A DNA stretch of 64,000 bases from Asinibacterium sp. OR53 (GCF_000515315.1 NZ_KI911562.1:2440501-2504500); one strand, 5' to 3'; shown: positions 16,908-26,641, counted from the first letter of the stretch. The notes: generated by a model not told the origin, from the sequence alone. Numbers and translations are program-made.

Positions 16908-18254
16908 TCAGAAGACCGGGTTTACACCCACATAATTGGAGGGGGTGATGGATTTTAATTCTTTTTTCAGCGTACTGCTGATTTTCAACGTACTAATGAA
17001 CTGGTGAATGGCTTTTTTGTCGATGGTATTATTGCCCCTGGTAAGGTCTTTCAGCGCCTCGTAAGGGTTGGGATAATTTTCGCGGCGCAGAATGGTTTGT
17101 ATGGCTTCGGCCACTACAGCCCAGTTGTTCTCCAGGTCTTCTTTGATTTTGGCCTCGTTCAGCACCAGCTTGCTAAGGCCTTTTTCCAGCGATTTAAGTG
17201 CAATGATCACATGCGCTACCGGAACGCCCAGGTTCCGTAAAACAGTGGAATCGGTAAGGTCGCGCTGGAGCCTGCTGATGGGCAGTTTAGCCGATAAATG
17301 TTCCAGGAGGGCATTGGCTACCCCCAGGTTGCCTTCGGCATTTTCAAAATCGATAGGGTTCACTTTATGGGGCATGGCCGAGGAACCAACTTCTCCTTTT
17401 TTGGTTTTCTGTTTGAAATAATCCATGCTGATATAGGTCCAGCAGTCGCGGCAAAGATCTATGAGGATATTGTTGATGCGCTTCATGGCATCAAAATGTG
17501 CCGCGAGATTGTCGTAATGTTCAATTTGCGATGTGTACTGCATGCGTTGCAGGCCCAATACCTGGTCTACAAACTCATTGCCCAGTGTGATCCAGTTCTT
17601 TTTAGGGAATGCAACATGATGGGCGTTGAAATTACCGGTAGCACCGCCGAATTTAGCGGCATACGGTATGCTCGAAAACAACTCTACCTGGTTGTGGAGC
17701 CTTTCTACAAAAACCATGATCTCTTTACCCAGCCGGGTGGGTGAAGCAGGCTGTCCGTGTGTGCGTGCGAGTAAAGAAATGTCTTTCCATTGTGCAGCCA
17801 ACTGGTAAAGGTTGTTTTGCAGGTTGATGATGGAAGGCATGTATTCATGCTCCATGCAATGTTTCCAGCTTAGTGGGATAGAAGTATTATTGATGTCCTG
17901 TGAAGTGAGTCCGAAATGGATCCACTCTTTCAGTTCTGGTATGCCGGCTTTATCGAGTTGCTCCTTGAGAAAATATTCCACCGCTTTTACATCGTGGTTT
18001 GTAATGGATTCGATCTGTTTGATCTGCTGCGCATCGGCGATGCTGAAATCATCGGCCACTTTCTTCAGATGGAGCCTTGCTTTGGCGGGCAGTTTGAAGA
18101 ATTTTTTATCGGCCAGGAAAAAGAAATACTCGATCTCCACCAACACCCTGTATTTGATCAGTCCGTATTCAGAAAAATATTCATCGAGGTGATGTACTTG
18201 TTTGCGGTAACGTCCGTCTACAGGGGAAATGGCGGTGAGTGGGAGCAATTCCAT
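16908..18254 (-). CDS. purB: Adenylosuccinate lyase
   Basis: A 448-residue cytoplasmic enzyme of purine synthesis that cleaves SAICAR and adenylosuccinate to release fumarate. The N-terminus (Leu-Thr-Ala-Ile-Ser-Pro-Val-Asp-Gly-Arg-Tyr) and the fumarase/aspartase signature Gly-Ser-Ser-Ala-Met-Pro-His-Lys-Val-Asn-Pro-Ile-Asp-Phe-Glu-Asn at about 293-308 are intact. It matches the E. coli-type PurB in length and sequence. It is divergent from mqnA, with only 64 bases between. Confidence 0.97.
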   Translation of the reverse strand: MELLPLTAISPVDGRYRKQVHHLDEYFSEYGLIKYRVLVEIEYFFFLADKKFFKLPAKARLHLKKVADDFSIADAQQIKQIESITNHDVKAVEYFLKEQLDKAGIPELKEWIHFGLTSQDINNTSIPLSWKHCMEHEYMPSIINLQNNLYQLAAQWKDISLLARTHGQPASPTRLGKEIMVFVERLHNQVELFSSIPYAAKFGGATGNFNAHHVAFPKKNWITLGNEFVDQVLGLQRMQYTSQIEHYDNLAAHFDAMKRINNILIDLCRDCWTYISMDYFKQKTKKGEVGSSAMPHKVNPIDFENAEGNLGVANALLEHLSAKLPISRLQRDLTDSTVLRNLGVPVAHVIIALKSLEKGLSKLVLNEAKIKEDLENNWAVVAEAIQTILRRENYPNPYEALKDLTRGNNTIDKKAIHQFISTLKISSTLKKELKSITPSNYVGVNPVF

Positions 18255-18318
18255 GGTTTAGGGTACTTGTTTTGGGTTTTGGTTAAATAACCGTTCTTTG
18301 CATGCAAAAGTAACCTAA

Positions 18319-19065
18319 TTGGACAAGAGAATACGTGTTGGTGTTGTTAGTTATTTAAATACCAGGCCTTTGTTATATGGAATCAGGCGTTCGGACCTGA
18401 TGAATGAGATGGATCTGATAGAGGAGTACCCATCGCGCATAGCCGGTATGTTGATGGATGATGCGATAGATGTGGGACTGGTTCCGGTAGCCATCATACC
18501 CAGGCTGAAAGAGGCACATATCATTACCGATTATTGTATAGGCGCCAATGCCGAAGTGGCTTCCGTGGGCATTTTCAGTGAAGTGCCGATAGAAAAGATC
18601 AGTACCGTGTTACTGGATTACCAGAGCCGCACTTCTGTTAACCTGTCAAAAGTGTTGCTGAAAGAGTACTGGAAAAAAGAAGTGGTATTTGAAGATGCGG
18701 GTAAGGATTTTCGTTCCTATATCAAAGGTACAACGGCAGGAGTAGTAATTGGCGACAGGGCGTTGGAACAGCGTACGCAATCGGCTTATATATACGACCT
18801 GGGGCTGGCCTGGCAAAAACACACAGGGCTCCCTTTTGTTTTTGCAGCATGGGTAGCGAACAAAAAGTTGGGTAAAGACTTTGAAGAAGCATTCAGCCTG
18901 GCGAACGGATATGGGTTGCATCATATCGATGAGATCGTGGCGGAAATAGATTGCCCCTGGTATGATATGAAAACCTATTACACAAAAAACATCAGCTACC
19001 AGCTGGATGAAGCAAAAAGAAAAGGACTTGACTTGTTTTTGCAAAAGTTATCTCATTTACACTAA
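18319..19065 (+). CDS. mqnA: Chorismate dehydratase of the futalosine menaquinone pathway
   Basis: A 248-residue protein of the periplasmic-binding-protein fold that converts chorismate to 3-enolpyruvylbenzoate. Typical features are Val-Gly-Val-Val-Ser-Tyr-Leu-Asn-Thr-Arg-Pro-Leu at residues 7-18 and Asp-Val-Gly-Leu-Val-Pro-Val-Ala at about 51-58. The only start that keeps this N-terminus is a TTG at 18319; the first ATG would delete the conserved motif. The gene implies that this organism makes menaquinone through futalosine. It is followed 11 bases later by a TylF-type methyltransferase. Confidence 0.92.
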   Translation: MDKRIRVGVVSYLNTRPLLYGIRRSDLMNEMDLIEEYPSRIAGMLMDDAIDVGLVPVAIIPRLKEAHIITDYCIGANAEVASVGIFSEVPIEKISTVLLDYQSRTSVNLSKVLLKEYWKKEVVFEDAGKDFRSYIKGTTAGVVIGDRALEQRTQSAYIYDLGLAWQKHTGLPFVFAAWVANKKLGKDFEEAFSLANGYGLHHIDEIVAEIDCPWYDMKTYYTKNISYQLDEAKRKGLDLFLQKLSHLH

Positions 19066-19076
19066 AGGGAATTTTT

Positions 19077-19829
19077 ATGATGAAATTAATAAGGAAGTGC
19101 TTGCGCATGCTGCGTTACGACCTGGTCAAATATGATGGGAAGAACAAGCTTCCCAGCGATTTTGAACCGCTGCACCAGGAAATCTATCAAAAAGTGGCAG
19201 ACCGTACCATGACCAGTCCTGAAAGGATTTACAGCCTGGTGCAGGCAGTAAAGTATATCGAAAAACATGCGATCGAAGGTGCAATAGTAGAGTGTGGTGT
19301 TTGGAAAGGCGGGAGTATGATGGCGGTTGCCGAAACCCTTACGCATTGTAGTAATCTTAACCGCGAATTGTATTTATACGATACATTCGAAGGCATGTCG
19401 GAGCCCACTGCGCATGACAAAACTTTTTTTGGCGCCGATGCTGCTGAGATTCTTGAGTCGGATACCAATAAAGAACGAAACCTGGTATGGGCTTATTCAT
19501 CGCTCGAAACCGTGCAGCAGGGCATGGCTTCTACCCGTTACCCACAAGACAAGATCAGGTACGTGAAAGGCAAAGTAGAAGATACCATACCGGCCACTTT
19601 GCCAGGTAAGATAGCGCTTCTGAGGCTTGATACAGACTGGTATGAATCTACCTTACATGAGATGATTCATCTGTTTCCCCTGCTTGAAAAAGGAGGTGTA
19701 TTGTTGCTGGATGACTACGGACATTGGGAAGGTGCCCGAAAAGCAGTGGATGAATACATCGAAAAATACCAGCTCAAAATTTTACTAAACAGGATCGACG
19801 AAACAGGGCGCATCGCCATCAAACAGTAA
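19077..19829 (+). CDS. TylF/MycF-type O-methyltransferase
   Basis: A 250-residue SAM-dependent methyltransferase related to the macrocin O-methyltransferases that methylate sugar hydroxyls. The SAM loop appears as Val-Glu-Cys-Gly-Val-Trp-Lys-Gly-Gly-Ser at about 70-79, Tyr-Asp-Thr-Phe-Glu-Gly-Met-Ser follows at about 100-107, and Asp-Thr-Asp-Trp-Tyr-Glu-Ser-Thr plus Leu-Asp-Asp-Tyr-Gly-His-Trp supply the metal and active-site region. It lies 11 bases after mqnA but starts the surface-glycan island, so methylation of a glycan is the likely job. Confidence 0.88.
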   Translation: MMKLIRKCLRMLRYDLVKYDGKNKLPSDFEPLHQEIYQKVADRTMTSPERIYSLVQAVKYIEKHAIEGAIVECGVWKGGSMMAVAETLTHCSNLNRELYLYDTFEGMSEPTAHDKTFFGADAAEILESDTNKERNLVWAYSSLETVQQGMASTRYPQDKIRYVKGKVEDTIPATLPGKIALLRLDTDWYESTLHEMIHLFPLLEKGGVLLLDDYGHWEGARKAVDEYIEKYQLKILLNRIDETGRIAIKQ

Positions 19830-19843
19830 TACCCTGTTCAATA

Positions 19844-21358
19844 CTAATTTTCTTTTCTGCGGGTGAATAAGGCTAATTTATCTACCACCAAATTGGTAAG
19901 ATCGGGCGCAATCCGGATATAATAAGTGAGTGGTATAAAAAGTATAAGGAATGCCATGGAACGGATGGCGATATCGATATACAGGTTACTGCTTTGCGGA
20001 ATGATGCGCACTATCCAATAGATCAATGCTGTGAACAGCAGCATATACAAATGCCTCATCGTATAAGGCTGCAGCCTGAATTTTTTCCATAAAAAGAAAT
20101 ACCGTACACTATTGTACAGCGTTAAGGCAATGAGGTTTGAATAAGCCAGTCCCATCAACCCCAGCCACTTGATCAACACAAAATTCAATGGAATGGAAAG
20201 GATGGTATAAAATACATTGGTGTAAAAATCGAAACGCCAGTAATTCGAAGTGCCAATGATCTGTCCATTTACACCAGTGGCCAGGTCCAGCACTTTGGCC
20301 AATCCCATTACTAATACTACAGATCCCACAATGGCATAGTTGCCATTGGTTCCGGAAGCAAGTTTATTGAGGAACAGCACCAGGTTGTGAACATTCAACC
20401 AAATGAGGCCAAACAGCCCCAGGCCAATGACCAGCAGGTTCGACACACTTTTTTTATAGATGTTGCTGATATTGGCCATGTTCTTATTCTTCCATGATTC
20501 CGATAAGACGGGTATACTGATGGAGCTGATGCTTCGCTGTGGAATTTCCAGCGTGGCGCTGACGTAGGTGGCAATGGCGAATATGCCGGTATCGGCCAGA
20601 CCGCGCAGGCTAATGACAAGAATAGTGTCATTGGTTTTTGCAAGCACATTCAGGAACTGCGCACCGAAAATGAACAGGCTGAATGCGATCATTTTCTTTT
20701 TCAGCCGCTTGGTTACACTGCTGATGGGAACAAAATGTAATTTCCATTTTCGGGAACGGATCAACGCAACCAGTAATACTACTGCAGGAATAAGATAAAT
20801 AATGCTGAAAAGATGTATGAAGGTTGTCATGCCAATCTGGTGGAAAGCATAGGCAACGATGAGCAGCGTGGTGAGCACACGGATACTCGTTTCCTTCAGA
20901 AAATTGGTCAGGGTAGTTTTCTTCAAACACCATCCAAATGCCTCGAGCCAGGAAAAAAGCAAAAGACAGAAGGTATACGGATAGATGGTATAAAAGTAAT
21001 GGGCGAACTGGGGAGACTTGCCCAGTTTTCGAACGATGAAGTCCCTGAAAAAAAAGCCGGCAAGACAGGTGATCACAAAACCGATGCTACAAGCGATGCC
21101 GGTGATCATGGGAAGATCGTTTTTGTCAGCACCTGTGTAATCATTATAAAAAGGGAAGAATTTATAGATCGCAGGCAGGGAGCCCAATGTGCAAAGTATC
21201 GAAAGGGTAAGCGATATATCTATCATCGCCCGGGTAAGACCTATCTCATCCTGGGATAAGAAACGGGGGAACAAAATGAGGATATTGATGGCGCCAATAA
21301 TAAAACCGATGAAAATATAGAGCGAAGATTTGACGCTTTGTTTTTGAATGATCCCCAT
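19844..21358 (-). CDS. Polysaccharide flippase (Wzx/MATE-like)
   Basis: A 504-residue integral membrane protein with about 12-14 hydrophobic helices spread over its whole length, beginning with a Lys-Ser-Ser-Leu-Tyr-Ile-Phe-Ile-Gly-Phe first helix typical of PST/Wzx exporters. It should flip undecaprenyl-linked oligosaccharide across the inner membrane. The glycosyltransferases and methyltransferases on both sides support this. No polymerase (Wzy) or ligase is recognised with certainty nearby. Confidence 0.87.
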   Translation of the reverse strand: MGIIQKQSVKSSLYIFIGFIIGAINILILFPRFLSQDEIGLTRAMIDISLTLSILCTLGSLPAIYKFFPFYNDYTGADKNDLPMITGIACSIGFVITCLAGFFFRDFIVRKLGKSPQFAHYFYTIYPYTFCLLLFSWLEAFGWCLKKTTLTNFLKETSIRVLTTLLIVAYAFHQIGMTTFIHLFSIIYLIPAVVLLVALIRSRKWKLHFVPISSVTKRLKKKMIAFSLFIFGAQFLNVLAKTNDTILVISLRGLADTGIFAIATYVSATLEIPQRSISSISIPVLSESWKNKNMANISNIYKKSVSNLLVIGLGLFGLIWLNVHNLVLFLNKLASGTNGNYAIVGSVVLVMGLAKVLDLATGVNGQIIGTSNYWRFDFYTNVFYTILSIPLNFVLIKWLGLMGLAYSNLIALTLYNSVRYFFLWKKFRLQPYTMRHLYMLLFTALIYWIVRIIPQSSNLYIDIAIRSMAFLILFIPLTYYIRIAPDLTNLVVDKLALFTRRKEN

Positions 21359-21456
21359 AGTAAAGTTGTGTCCTTATTCAGGAAGTGGTTACCAGCGTGG
21401 TTTTTGAATATAGTCACAAAAATAGCCGAATTTTAATATGATGACCTCATAATCAA

Positions 21457-21464
21457 TACTTTTG
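21457..21464 (+). promoter_or_regulatory. Putative -7 promoter element of the GT2 gene
   Basis: TACTTTTG fits the Bacteroidota -7 consensus TAnnTTTG exactly and lies 19 bases before the ATG at 21484. A T-rich stretch about 21 bases upstream could serve as the -33 element. Assigned by motif only. Confidence 0.5.
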
Positions 21465-21483
21465 CCTTTACGCCATTATTCAG

Positions 21484-22266
21484 ATGTCCCATCTTTCCGT
21501 TATAACCATTTGTTTTAATAACCTTGAAGAAGTCAAGCTCACCTGCGCTTCTGTGGATGCACAAACTATGAAACCGGCTGAGCACCTGATTGTTGACGGA
21601 TCTACCAATACTGTTATTGCCGACTGGTTGGCAACCACACCGCAGCCTGCATATAGGAAATGGATGCATATTCCTGGTGAAGGCATTGTGGATAGTTTTA
21701 ACAGGGGAATTGTGCATGCGGCGGGAGATATAACGCATTTGCTCAACTCTGGGGATTCGTATGCAGAAAATAATGTGATAGAGCAGGTGATAAATTTCTT
21801 CAGCCAGCATGAAGCTGTTCAGTGGGTCAGTGCAAAATTACGTACCCTGCGTAGCGGGCATATTGTAGAAGTAGGGAAGCCCTTTGATAAAAATAAGATC
21901 TACCGTGGTATGCGCAGTGTGTTGCATCCTACCTGGTTTGTGAAACGGCAGGTGTATGATCGCATCGGGTTGTATGATAAACAGTATCGCATTGCGATGG
22001 ACTATGATATGATGTGCCGCATTGGAGCGGAACCGTATGCGTTCATTGATATCACTACTACGTATTTTGATAACACCGGTGTGAGCACCATTAAATACCT
22101 TGATTCACTGAAAGAGAACATCAAAGCCTATGAATCTCATTTTGGTTATTCCATCAAATGCCGGCTCTGGCAATTCCGTTTAAAAATGCTGCACCTGTTA
22201 TTGCGGACAGGTTTCGGTAAAGCCTTGTACAGCTTGAAAAAAGCATTGGGCTTAGAAAACCTCTGA
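21484..22266 (+). CDS. Glycosyltransferase family 2 protein
   Basis: A 260-residue GT-A fold enzyme. The N-terminus (Leu-Ser-Val-Ile-Thr-Ile-Cys-Phe-Asn-Asn-Leu) and a Leu-Asn-Ser-Gly-Asp-Ser-Tyr segment at about 87-93 in the DxD position resemble WcaA-type transferases, and a Met-Asp-Tyr-Asp segment near residue 175 is typical of the acceptor region. It transfers a sugar onto a growing lipid-linked glycan; donor and acceptor cannot be read from sequence. Its last 15 bases overlap the end of the GT9 gene on the other strand. Confidence 0.9.
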   Translation: MSHLSVITICFNNLEEVKLTCASVDAQTMKPAEHLIVDGSTNTVIADWLATTPQPAYRKWMHIPGEGIVDSFNRGIVHAAGDITHLLNSGDSYAENNVIEQVINFFSQHEAVQWVSAKLRTLRSGHIVEVGKPFDKNKIYRGMRSVLHPTWFVKRQVYDRIGLYDKQYRIAMDYDMMCRIGAEPYAFIDITTTYFDNTGVSTIKYLDSLKENIKAYESHFGYSIKCRLWQFRLKMLHLLLRTGFGKALYSLKKALGLENL

Positions 22267-23403
22267 TGCCTGCCACTTCTCTATTTTTTGTATTAATTGA
22301 CCGGTGGTTACCGATGCATAAGGAATGTCGACCACGAACTCATATTCAGGCGGAACAGTTGCTGATGAAGCAATAGCTGTCATTACTTGTTCGGGATAAA
22401 AAGCAAAAAAATTAGCAGCAACGGCCGGCGGATAAGGCGCGAAACGTTTGTATTGAGAACCGTTGAAAATACCGAATACTGTACAACCCACTGCTGCGGC
22501 CAGGTGAACAGAACCCGTATCAACAGACAACAGGCATCGGGCGCCACGGAGTACAGAAAGCAACTGGGGTAATGATGTTTTTCCCGACAGGTTGATAAAG
22601 GGATGACAGTATTGATCGCAAAAAGCCGTTGTATAAGGTTCGTCATTGGCCGCGCCGCATACAACGGCAGTATAGCCTCTTTGTTCGTACAAATAATTGC
22701 TCACCGTTACAAAATGACCGGTTGGCCATATACGCGACGGATGCCGAGAGCCGGGAAAGACCACGAAATATTTATCTGGTAACGGAGCTTCAACAACAGG
22801 TAACTGATCGGTCTGTATTTGTGTATTGAGCACGCTGGAAGCGGCACCCGTTACGAATTCGGTGAACAAACGGTTTCGGAGAAATTCAAAAATGGGTTTC
22901 TCCTGCAACGTGAATAATTGATCGTATAAGCGGGTATCGTATCCTTTTTGGTAAGACTTTATATTCTCTGCATTGGCTTGCATGCCTATGGCATAAGTTG
23001 CTTTTGCAGCTTTTACAATGGCGTCATCATTGCGCAGATCACGAGAGAAAGTAGGATTGATGACAACATCAAAATGACAGAAAAATATTTTCCTCAAATA
23101 ACTGAAACGATACCGCAGGTCTTTTTTGAAACGTTGCTTGTCTATCCAGTGCACTTCATCAACCAGCTTGCTGTCGAACAGGTTGAACAAGCTTTTCCAG
23201 CTTTGATTACCGCATAGATGAATTTCATGGTCTTTGAATTTTTCTGCCGAAACGATCTCTTTCAAAAAGTTACGCCAGAGTATATAATCGCCGATCTCAT
23301 CAATGCGGACAATAAGCAAACGGGGTGCTGTTTTTTTACGAGAACCGGCTCTTGCGGCAAGGGAGGTGAGATCGTATAAGACGCCTTTTAATCTGTTTAG
23401 CAT
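22252..23403 (-). CDS. Glycosyltransferase family 9 protein (heptosyltransferase-like)
   Basis: A 383-residue GT-B fold protein. The N-terminal domain begins Leu-Leu-Ile-Val-Arg-Ile-Asp-Glu-Ile-Gly-Asp (about 29-39). The C-terminal domain has Pro-Gly-Ser-Arg-His-Pro-Ser-Arg-Ile-Trp-Pro at about 218-228 and the donor-binding Ser-Val-Asp-Thr-Gly-Ser-Val-His-Leu-Ala-Ala-Ala near 294-305. GT9 enzymes add heptose or related sugars to LPS core or lipid carriers. The donor here is unknown. Confidence 0.9.
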   Translation of the reverse strand: MLNRLKGVLYDLTSLAARAGSRKKTAPRLLIVRIDEIGDYILWRNFLKEIVSAEKFKDHEIHLCGNQSWKSLFNLFDSKLVDEVHWIDKQRFKKDLRYRFSYLRKIFFCHFDVVINPTFSRDLRNDDAIVKAAKATYAIGMQANAENIKSYQKGYDTRLYDQLFTLQEKPIFEFLRNRLFTEFVTGAASSVLNTQIQTDQLPVVEAPLPDKYFVVFPGSRHPSRIWPTGHFVTVSNYLYEQRGYTAVVCGAANDEPYTTAFCDQYCHPFINLSGKTSLPQLLSVLRGARCLLSVDTGSVHLAAAVGCTVFGIFNGSQYKRFAPYPPAVAANFFAFYPEQVMTAIASSATVPPEYEFVVDIPYASVTTGQLIQKIEKWQASEVF

Positions 23404-23453
23404 AACCCAAAAAACTTTATCTTAGCTCATTTAATCATTTGTTTACTTTCTGC

Positions 23454-24164
23454 ATGGTATCCAAAGACTTCAATCCGGGCGTCAGGCATCCTTTATATTT
23501 TATCCGCAAGGGGTTGTATAACAAAATTAGTCTTTATAGCGGAGAATTGAAGGGGCGCGTGCTGGATTTTGGATGTGGCGCCAAGCCTTACCGTTCCTTA
23601 TTCCAGCATGTGGATGCTTATATTGGGGTTGACTACGCCAGTGAAGGGCATAGCCATCAAAACGAAGAGATCGACGTGTACTATGACGGAAAAACCCTAC
23701 CATTCGAAAATGAAAGTTTTGATGCGTTGTTCAGCTCGGAAGTGTTTGAACATGTATTCGGACTGGCACAAATATTACCAGAGATCAACCGGGTACTGAA
23801 AAAGGATGCTAAAATACTTATTACCTGCCCTTTTCTGTGGGAAGAGCACGAAGAGCCGGTTGATTATGCGAGGTATACCCGTTTTGCTTTGCAGGATATG
23901 TTGACGAAGAATGGATTTGAGATACTGATAACAGACAAGAACGGACACATGGTTCGTGCCATGCACCAGGCATTCATTGTGTACCTGCATGATTACTGGT
24001 TGCACAAAGTGCCTTTCTTTTCCAGGTTCAACCTTTTCAAAAAAATCATACGACAGGCTGTGATTCCTTCCCTGAACTGCCTGTTCCTGCTTTTTGAACC
24101 GCTTTGGCCGAAATACGACAAGCTTTATTTGAATACCATAATCCTCGCACAAAAGAAAGGATGA
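23454..24164 (+). CDS. Class I SAM-dependent methyltransferase
   Basis: A 236-residue methyltransferase from the ATG at 23454. Motif I is Val-Leu-Asp-Phe-Gly-Cys-Gly-Ala-Lys-Pro-Tyr at about 37-47, an Asp-Ala-Leu-Phe-Ser-Ser-Glu-Val-Phe-Glu-His motif follows at about 90-100, and the C-terminal half has a hydrophobic Phe-Leu-Leu-Phe-Glu-Pro-Leu tail. Its TGA overlaps the next gene's ATG (ATGA), so the pair is translationally coupled. It probably methylates a sugar or lipid intermediate of the island. Confidence 0.88.
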   Translation: MVSKDFNPGVRHPLYFIRKGLYNKISLYSGELKGRVLDFGCGAKPYRSLFQHVDAYIGVDYASEGHSHQNEEIDVYYDGKTLPFENESFDALFSSEVFEHVFGLAQILPEINRVLKKDAKILITCPFLWEEHEEPVDYARYTRFALQDMLTKNGFEILITDKNGHMVRAMHQAFIVYLHDYWLHKVPFFSRFNLFKKIIRQAVIPSLNCLFLLFEPLWPKYDKLYLNTIILAQKKG

Positions 24165-25138
24165 AGAAGATACTGTATACCGTTTGTTCTGCTAATCACC
24201 TGGCTCATTGCCAAACGATGGTACAATCTTTTTTACAATTCAACCCTGGTTATGAAGTGGTGATCGGATTGGTAGACAAGATCAATGGCCGATTCGATCC
24301 GCAACGGCTTGCGCCCTGCCGCCTGTTGGAAGTAGATACACTGGCAATCCCCGGCTTCGATCAAATGGCGAAGCAGTACACGGTTATTGAACTGAACTGC
24401 GCCATGAAAGCTTTTCTGGCTGCGTATATCATGGATCACTATGCACCTGATATATTGTTATACCTGGATGCTGATATATGGGTATTCGATTCTTTTGATT
24501 TAATAGAAGAGCGGTTAAAAGATCATGAAATAGTATTGACGCCGCATTTCATGGAACCGATGCCGGATAACGAATTGCTGCCACGCGAGCGCGATCTGCT
24601 TCGTTCAGGGTTGTACAATGCCGGGTTCCTTGGATTTAAGGCAGGAGAAAATACCAGTCGTTTCATCCATTGGTGGTGCGGACATATGGCCAATGAATGT
24701 TACTATCGATTTGAAGAAGGAATGGGGGTAGACCAAAACTGGCTGAACCTGGTTCCATTCTTCTTTGAGAAAGTGCATGTGCTCAAAGAAAAACGGGCGA
24801 ACGTGGCTTACTGGAATCTTCATGAGAGAACCGTTACTAAAACGAGCAACAGATGGATGGTGAATGAGCAGGAGCCTTTGTTATTTCTGCACATCAGCGG
24901 CTATCGTTTCAGTACACCTGAGATACTATCCAGGCACCAGACCCGGTTCAATCTGGCAGATATGCCGGCATTGAATGAATTATTACACGCTTATAAACAG
25001 CAGGTCGCTTCGAATGGGTACGATGCTTTCATTGATCTTCCTTGTGCATTTGCAAAACCTGTGAAAAAATCAACCGGCCTGATGAGAACACTGAACCGGC
25101 TGTTGTCGCCAACAGGATGGAAACTGTCTAAAGTTTAG
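24161..25138 (+). CDS. GT-A type glycosyltransferase (GT8-like)
   Basis: A 325-residue protein starting at the ATG that overlaps the preceding stop. The donor-site DxD is in Leu-Tyr-Leu-Asp-Ala-Asp-Ile-Trp at about 98-105. The Leu-Tyr-Asn-Ala-Gly-Phe-Leu-Gly-Phe segment near 153-161 and the Asp-Gln-Asn-Trp-Leu-Asn segment near 192 are typical of nucleotide-sugar transferases of the GT8/Gnt1 type. The C-terminal stretch with His-Ile-Ser-Gly-Tyr may bind phosphate or metal. The exact sugar is unknown. It ends convergent with a methyltransferase, overlapping by 11 bases. Confidence 0.85.
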   Translation: MKKILYTVCSANHLAHCQTMVQSFLQFNPGYEVVIGLVDKINGRFDPQRLAPCRLLEVDTLAIPGFDQMAKQYTVIELNCAMKAFLAAYIMDHYAPDILLYLDADIWVFDSFDLIEERLKDHEIVLTPHFMEPMPDNELLPRERDLLRSGLYNAGFLGFKAGENTSRFIHWWCGHMANECYYRFEEGMGVDQNWLNLVPFFFEKVHVLKEKRANVAYWNLHERTVTKTSNRWMVNEQEPLLFLHISGYRFSTPEILSRHQTRFNLADMPALNELLHAYKQQVASNGYDAFIDLPCAFAKPVKKSTGLMRTLNRLLSPTGWKLSKV

Positions 25139-25712
25139 TGATTTTCAATGCCAGCACAACATTATAATCGATCTCGCAATTACTGCTGAACAAAACCTCA
25201 AAGGAGATACCCTGTAATTCCTGCAGGTGATGCATCATGGTATCATAACCCATATTGGCGTGTATATGATAAGGGTTAGCGGTAATGCCCATCTTACGGC
25301 AATAACGTTCGTATTTGGGTTGATCGGGAAAAGCCAGTACCAGATTCCCACCACTCTTTAATATGCGTATGAATTTCCGAAGTGCATCTTTTGTGTCGGT
25401 AAAGTCTTCTATGAGGTGACTCGAATACACATAATCATAGGTATTATCAGGCACGGGTATTTCACTGTTGATAACATCGCATGGAATATCCACTTTGTCT
25501 TCACCGGTATGGGTATAGGGCTTGGCATAATCGATACCATCACAATCGATCTTCTTTATTTTATCGCCACCAAAGCCAATGTCACAGCCTTTGCCCTCGC
25601 AATAGGGAAGTACCCATTTGCGCACCTTGCCTGTTTCTGACCGGGGCCCGAAACGAATTCCCCATTTTTCCAGTGTACCCCTTATTTTTCTTTTCAGAAC
25701 GAAAATATCCAT
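25128..25712 (-). CDS. SAM-dependent methyltransferase, short type
   Basis: A 194-residue protein from the ATG at 25712, chosen because it falls just after the upstream GT2 stop with an 11-base gap; upstream codons would run into that gene. A Gly-Cys-Asp-Ile-Gly-Phe-Gly-Gly-Asp-Lys segment at about 42-51 is the SAM loop, and Asp-Tyr-Val-Tyr-Ser-Ser-His-Leu-Ile-Glu-Asp at about 95-105 matches motif II/III of Methyltransf_11-type proteins. It is the last gene of the YfhO-GT2-methyltransferase operon. Confidence 0.86.
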   Translation of the reverse strand: MDIFVLKRKIRGTLEKWGIRFGPRSETGKVRKWVLPYCEGKGCDIGFGGDKIKKIDCDGIDYAKPYTHTGEDKVDIPCDVINSEIPVPDNTYDYVYSSHLIEDFTDTKDALRKFIRILKSGGNLVLAFPDQPKYERYCRKMGITANPYHIHANMGYDTMMHHLQELQGISFEVLFSSNCEIDYNVVLALKITKL

Positions 25713-25723
25713 CGTAAAAAATA

Positions 25724-26641
25724 TTAGTATCCCAACAATCCTTTTAAAGCATCGATCCTGAACTGGATAACCGGCCATGCTTTTGCCGGGTGCCCCGCGA
25801 GTGAATATTTGATACCCAGTATTACCGAAGCACCCAGTTTAAAAAAGTATTCCGCAATTTTGTTATAATAAGCCATCCTGCCAATGGCTTTGACCCTTAC
25901 CTGTTCTCCTCTTCCTATACCACTTGCCACGCGGTACATATATTCGGCAGTCAACTTTTTTACTTCAACCACATGTTCAACAGATATGGCAGGATCATAG
26001 TATATGGGTTTGCCCATCGCCTGTAATTTGAAAAAGAATTCTTTTCCTTCACCACCGATGCGCAATGTGCCAGCTACACCAGGCAATGCTGTGTTGAATC
26101 CGTTGACGGCTACAAAATCTTCTTTTCTCACGATCATATTGGATTCCAGCGGGTACTTGCCGGGTTTGAAAATCGCTACTTCCTGTGCATAATCAAAGTT
26201 GCCTACCAGTGAGGAAACATAATAACTCATCCATTTCGGCTCGGCAGGGATATACCTGGGTGTGATCCTTCCGCCTAACCCTCCCGCATCGGCATGTTCG
26301 TTGAAAAAAGATACAATGCGCTCCAGGTAATCAGGTGCTGCAACGGCATCATCATCCATGAAACACAATAGGGGAGCGCGGCTCAGGGCTGCTCCAGTAT
26401 TCCTGGCAAAAGAAGCGCCTTGTTTGTGTTCATTGAGAAAATAGAACTGCGCATCGGGATGCGCACTGATATAGTTTTCACAAATCGCGGCCGTATTATC
26501 AGATGAGTTGTTGTTGACGATGATCACCTCGTAATAAGATTTATCGAGACTTTGCCCGTAAAGGCTATTCATGGCATCCGTAATATAATCGGCACGGTTA
26601 TAAGTGCAAACAACTACTGATATCTTGGGCGCTGTATTCAT
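25724..26641 (-). CDS. Glycosyltransferase family 2 protein
   Basis: A 305-residue GT-A enzyme from the ATG at 26641, which overlaps the YfhO stop codon by four bases. Ile-Ser-Val-Val-Val-Cys-Thr-Tyr-Asn-Arg-Ala at about 6-16 and the metal-binding Phe-Met-Asp-Asp-Asp-Ala at about 93-98 are classic GT2 features. A C-terminal hydrophobic stretch (about 262-282) may touch the membrane. Longer readings into the upstream gene are not needed. Confidence 0.92.
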   Translation of the reverse strand: MNTAPKISVVVCTYNRADYITDAMNSLYGQSLDKSYYEVIIVNNNSSDNTAAICENYISAHPDAQFYFLNEHKQGASFARNTGAALSRAPLLCFMDDDAVAAPDYLERIVSFFNEHADAGGLGGRITPRYIPAEPKWMSYYVSSLVGNFDYAQEVAIFKPGKYPLESNMIVRKEDFVAVNGFNTALPGVAGTLRIGGEGKEFFFKLQAMGKPIYYDPAISVEHVVEVKKLTAEYMYRVASGIGRGEQVRVKAIGRMAYYNKIAEYFFKLGASVILGIKYSLAGHPAKAWPVIQFRIDALKGLLGY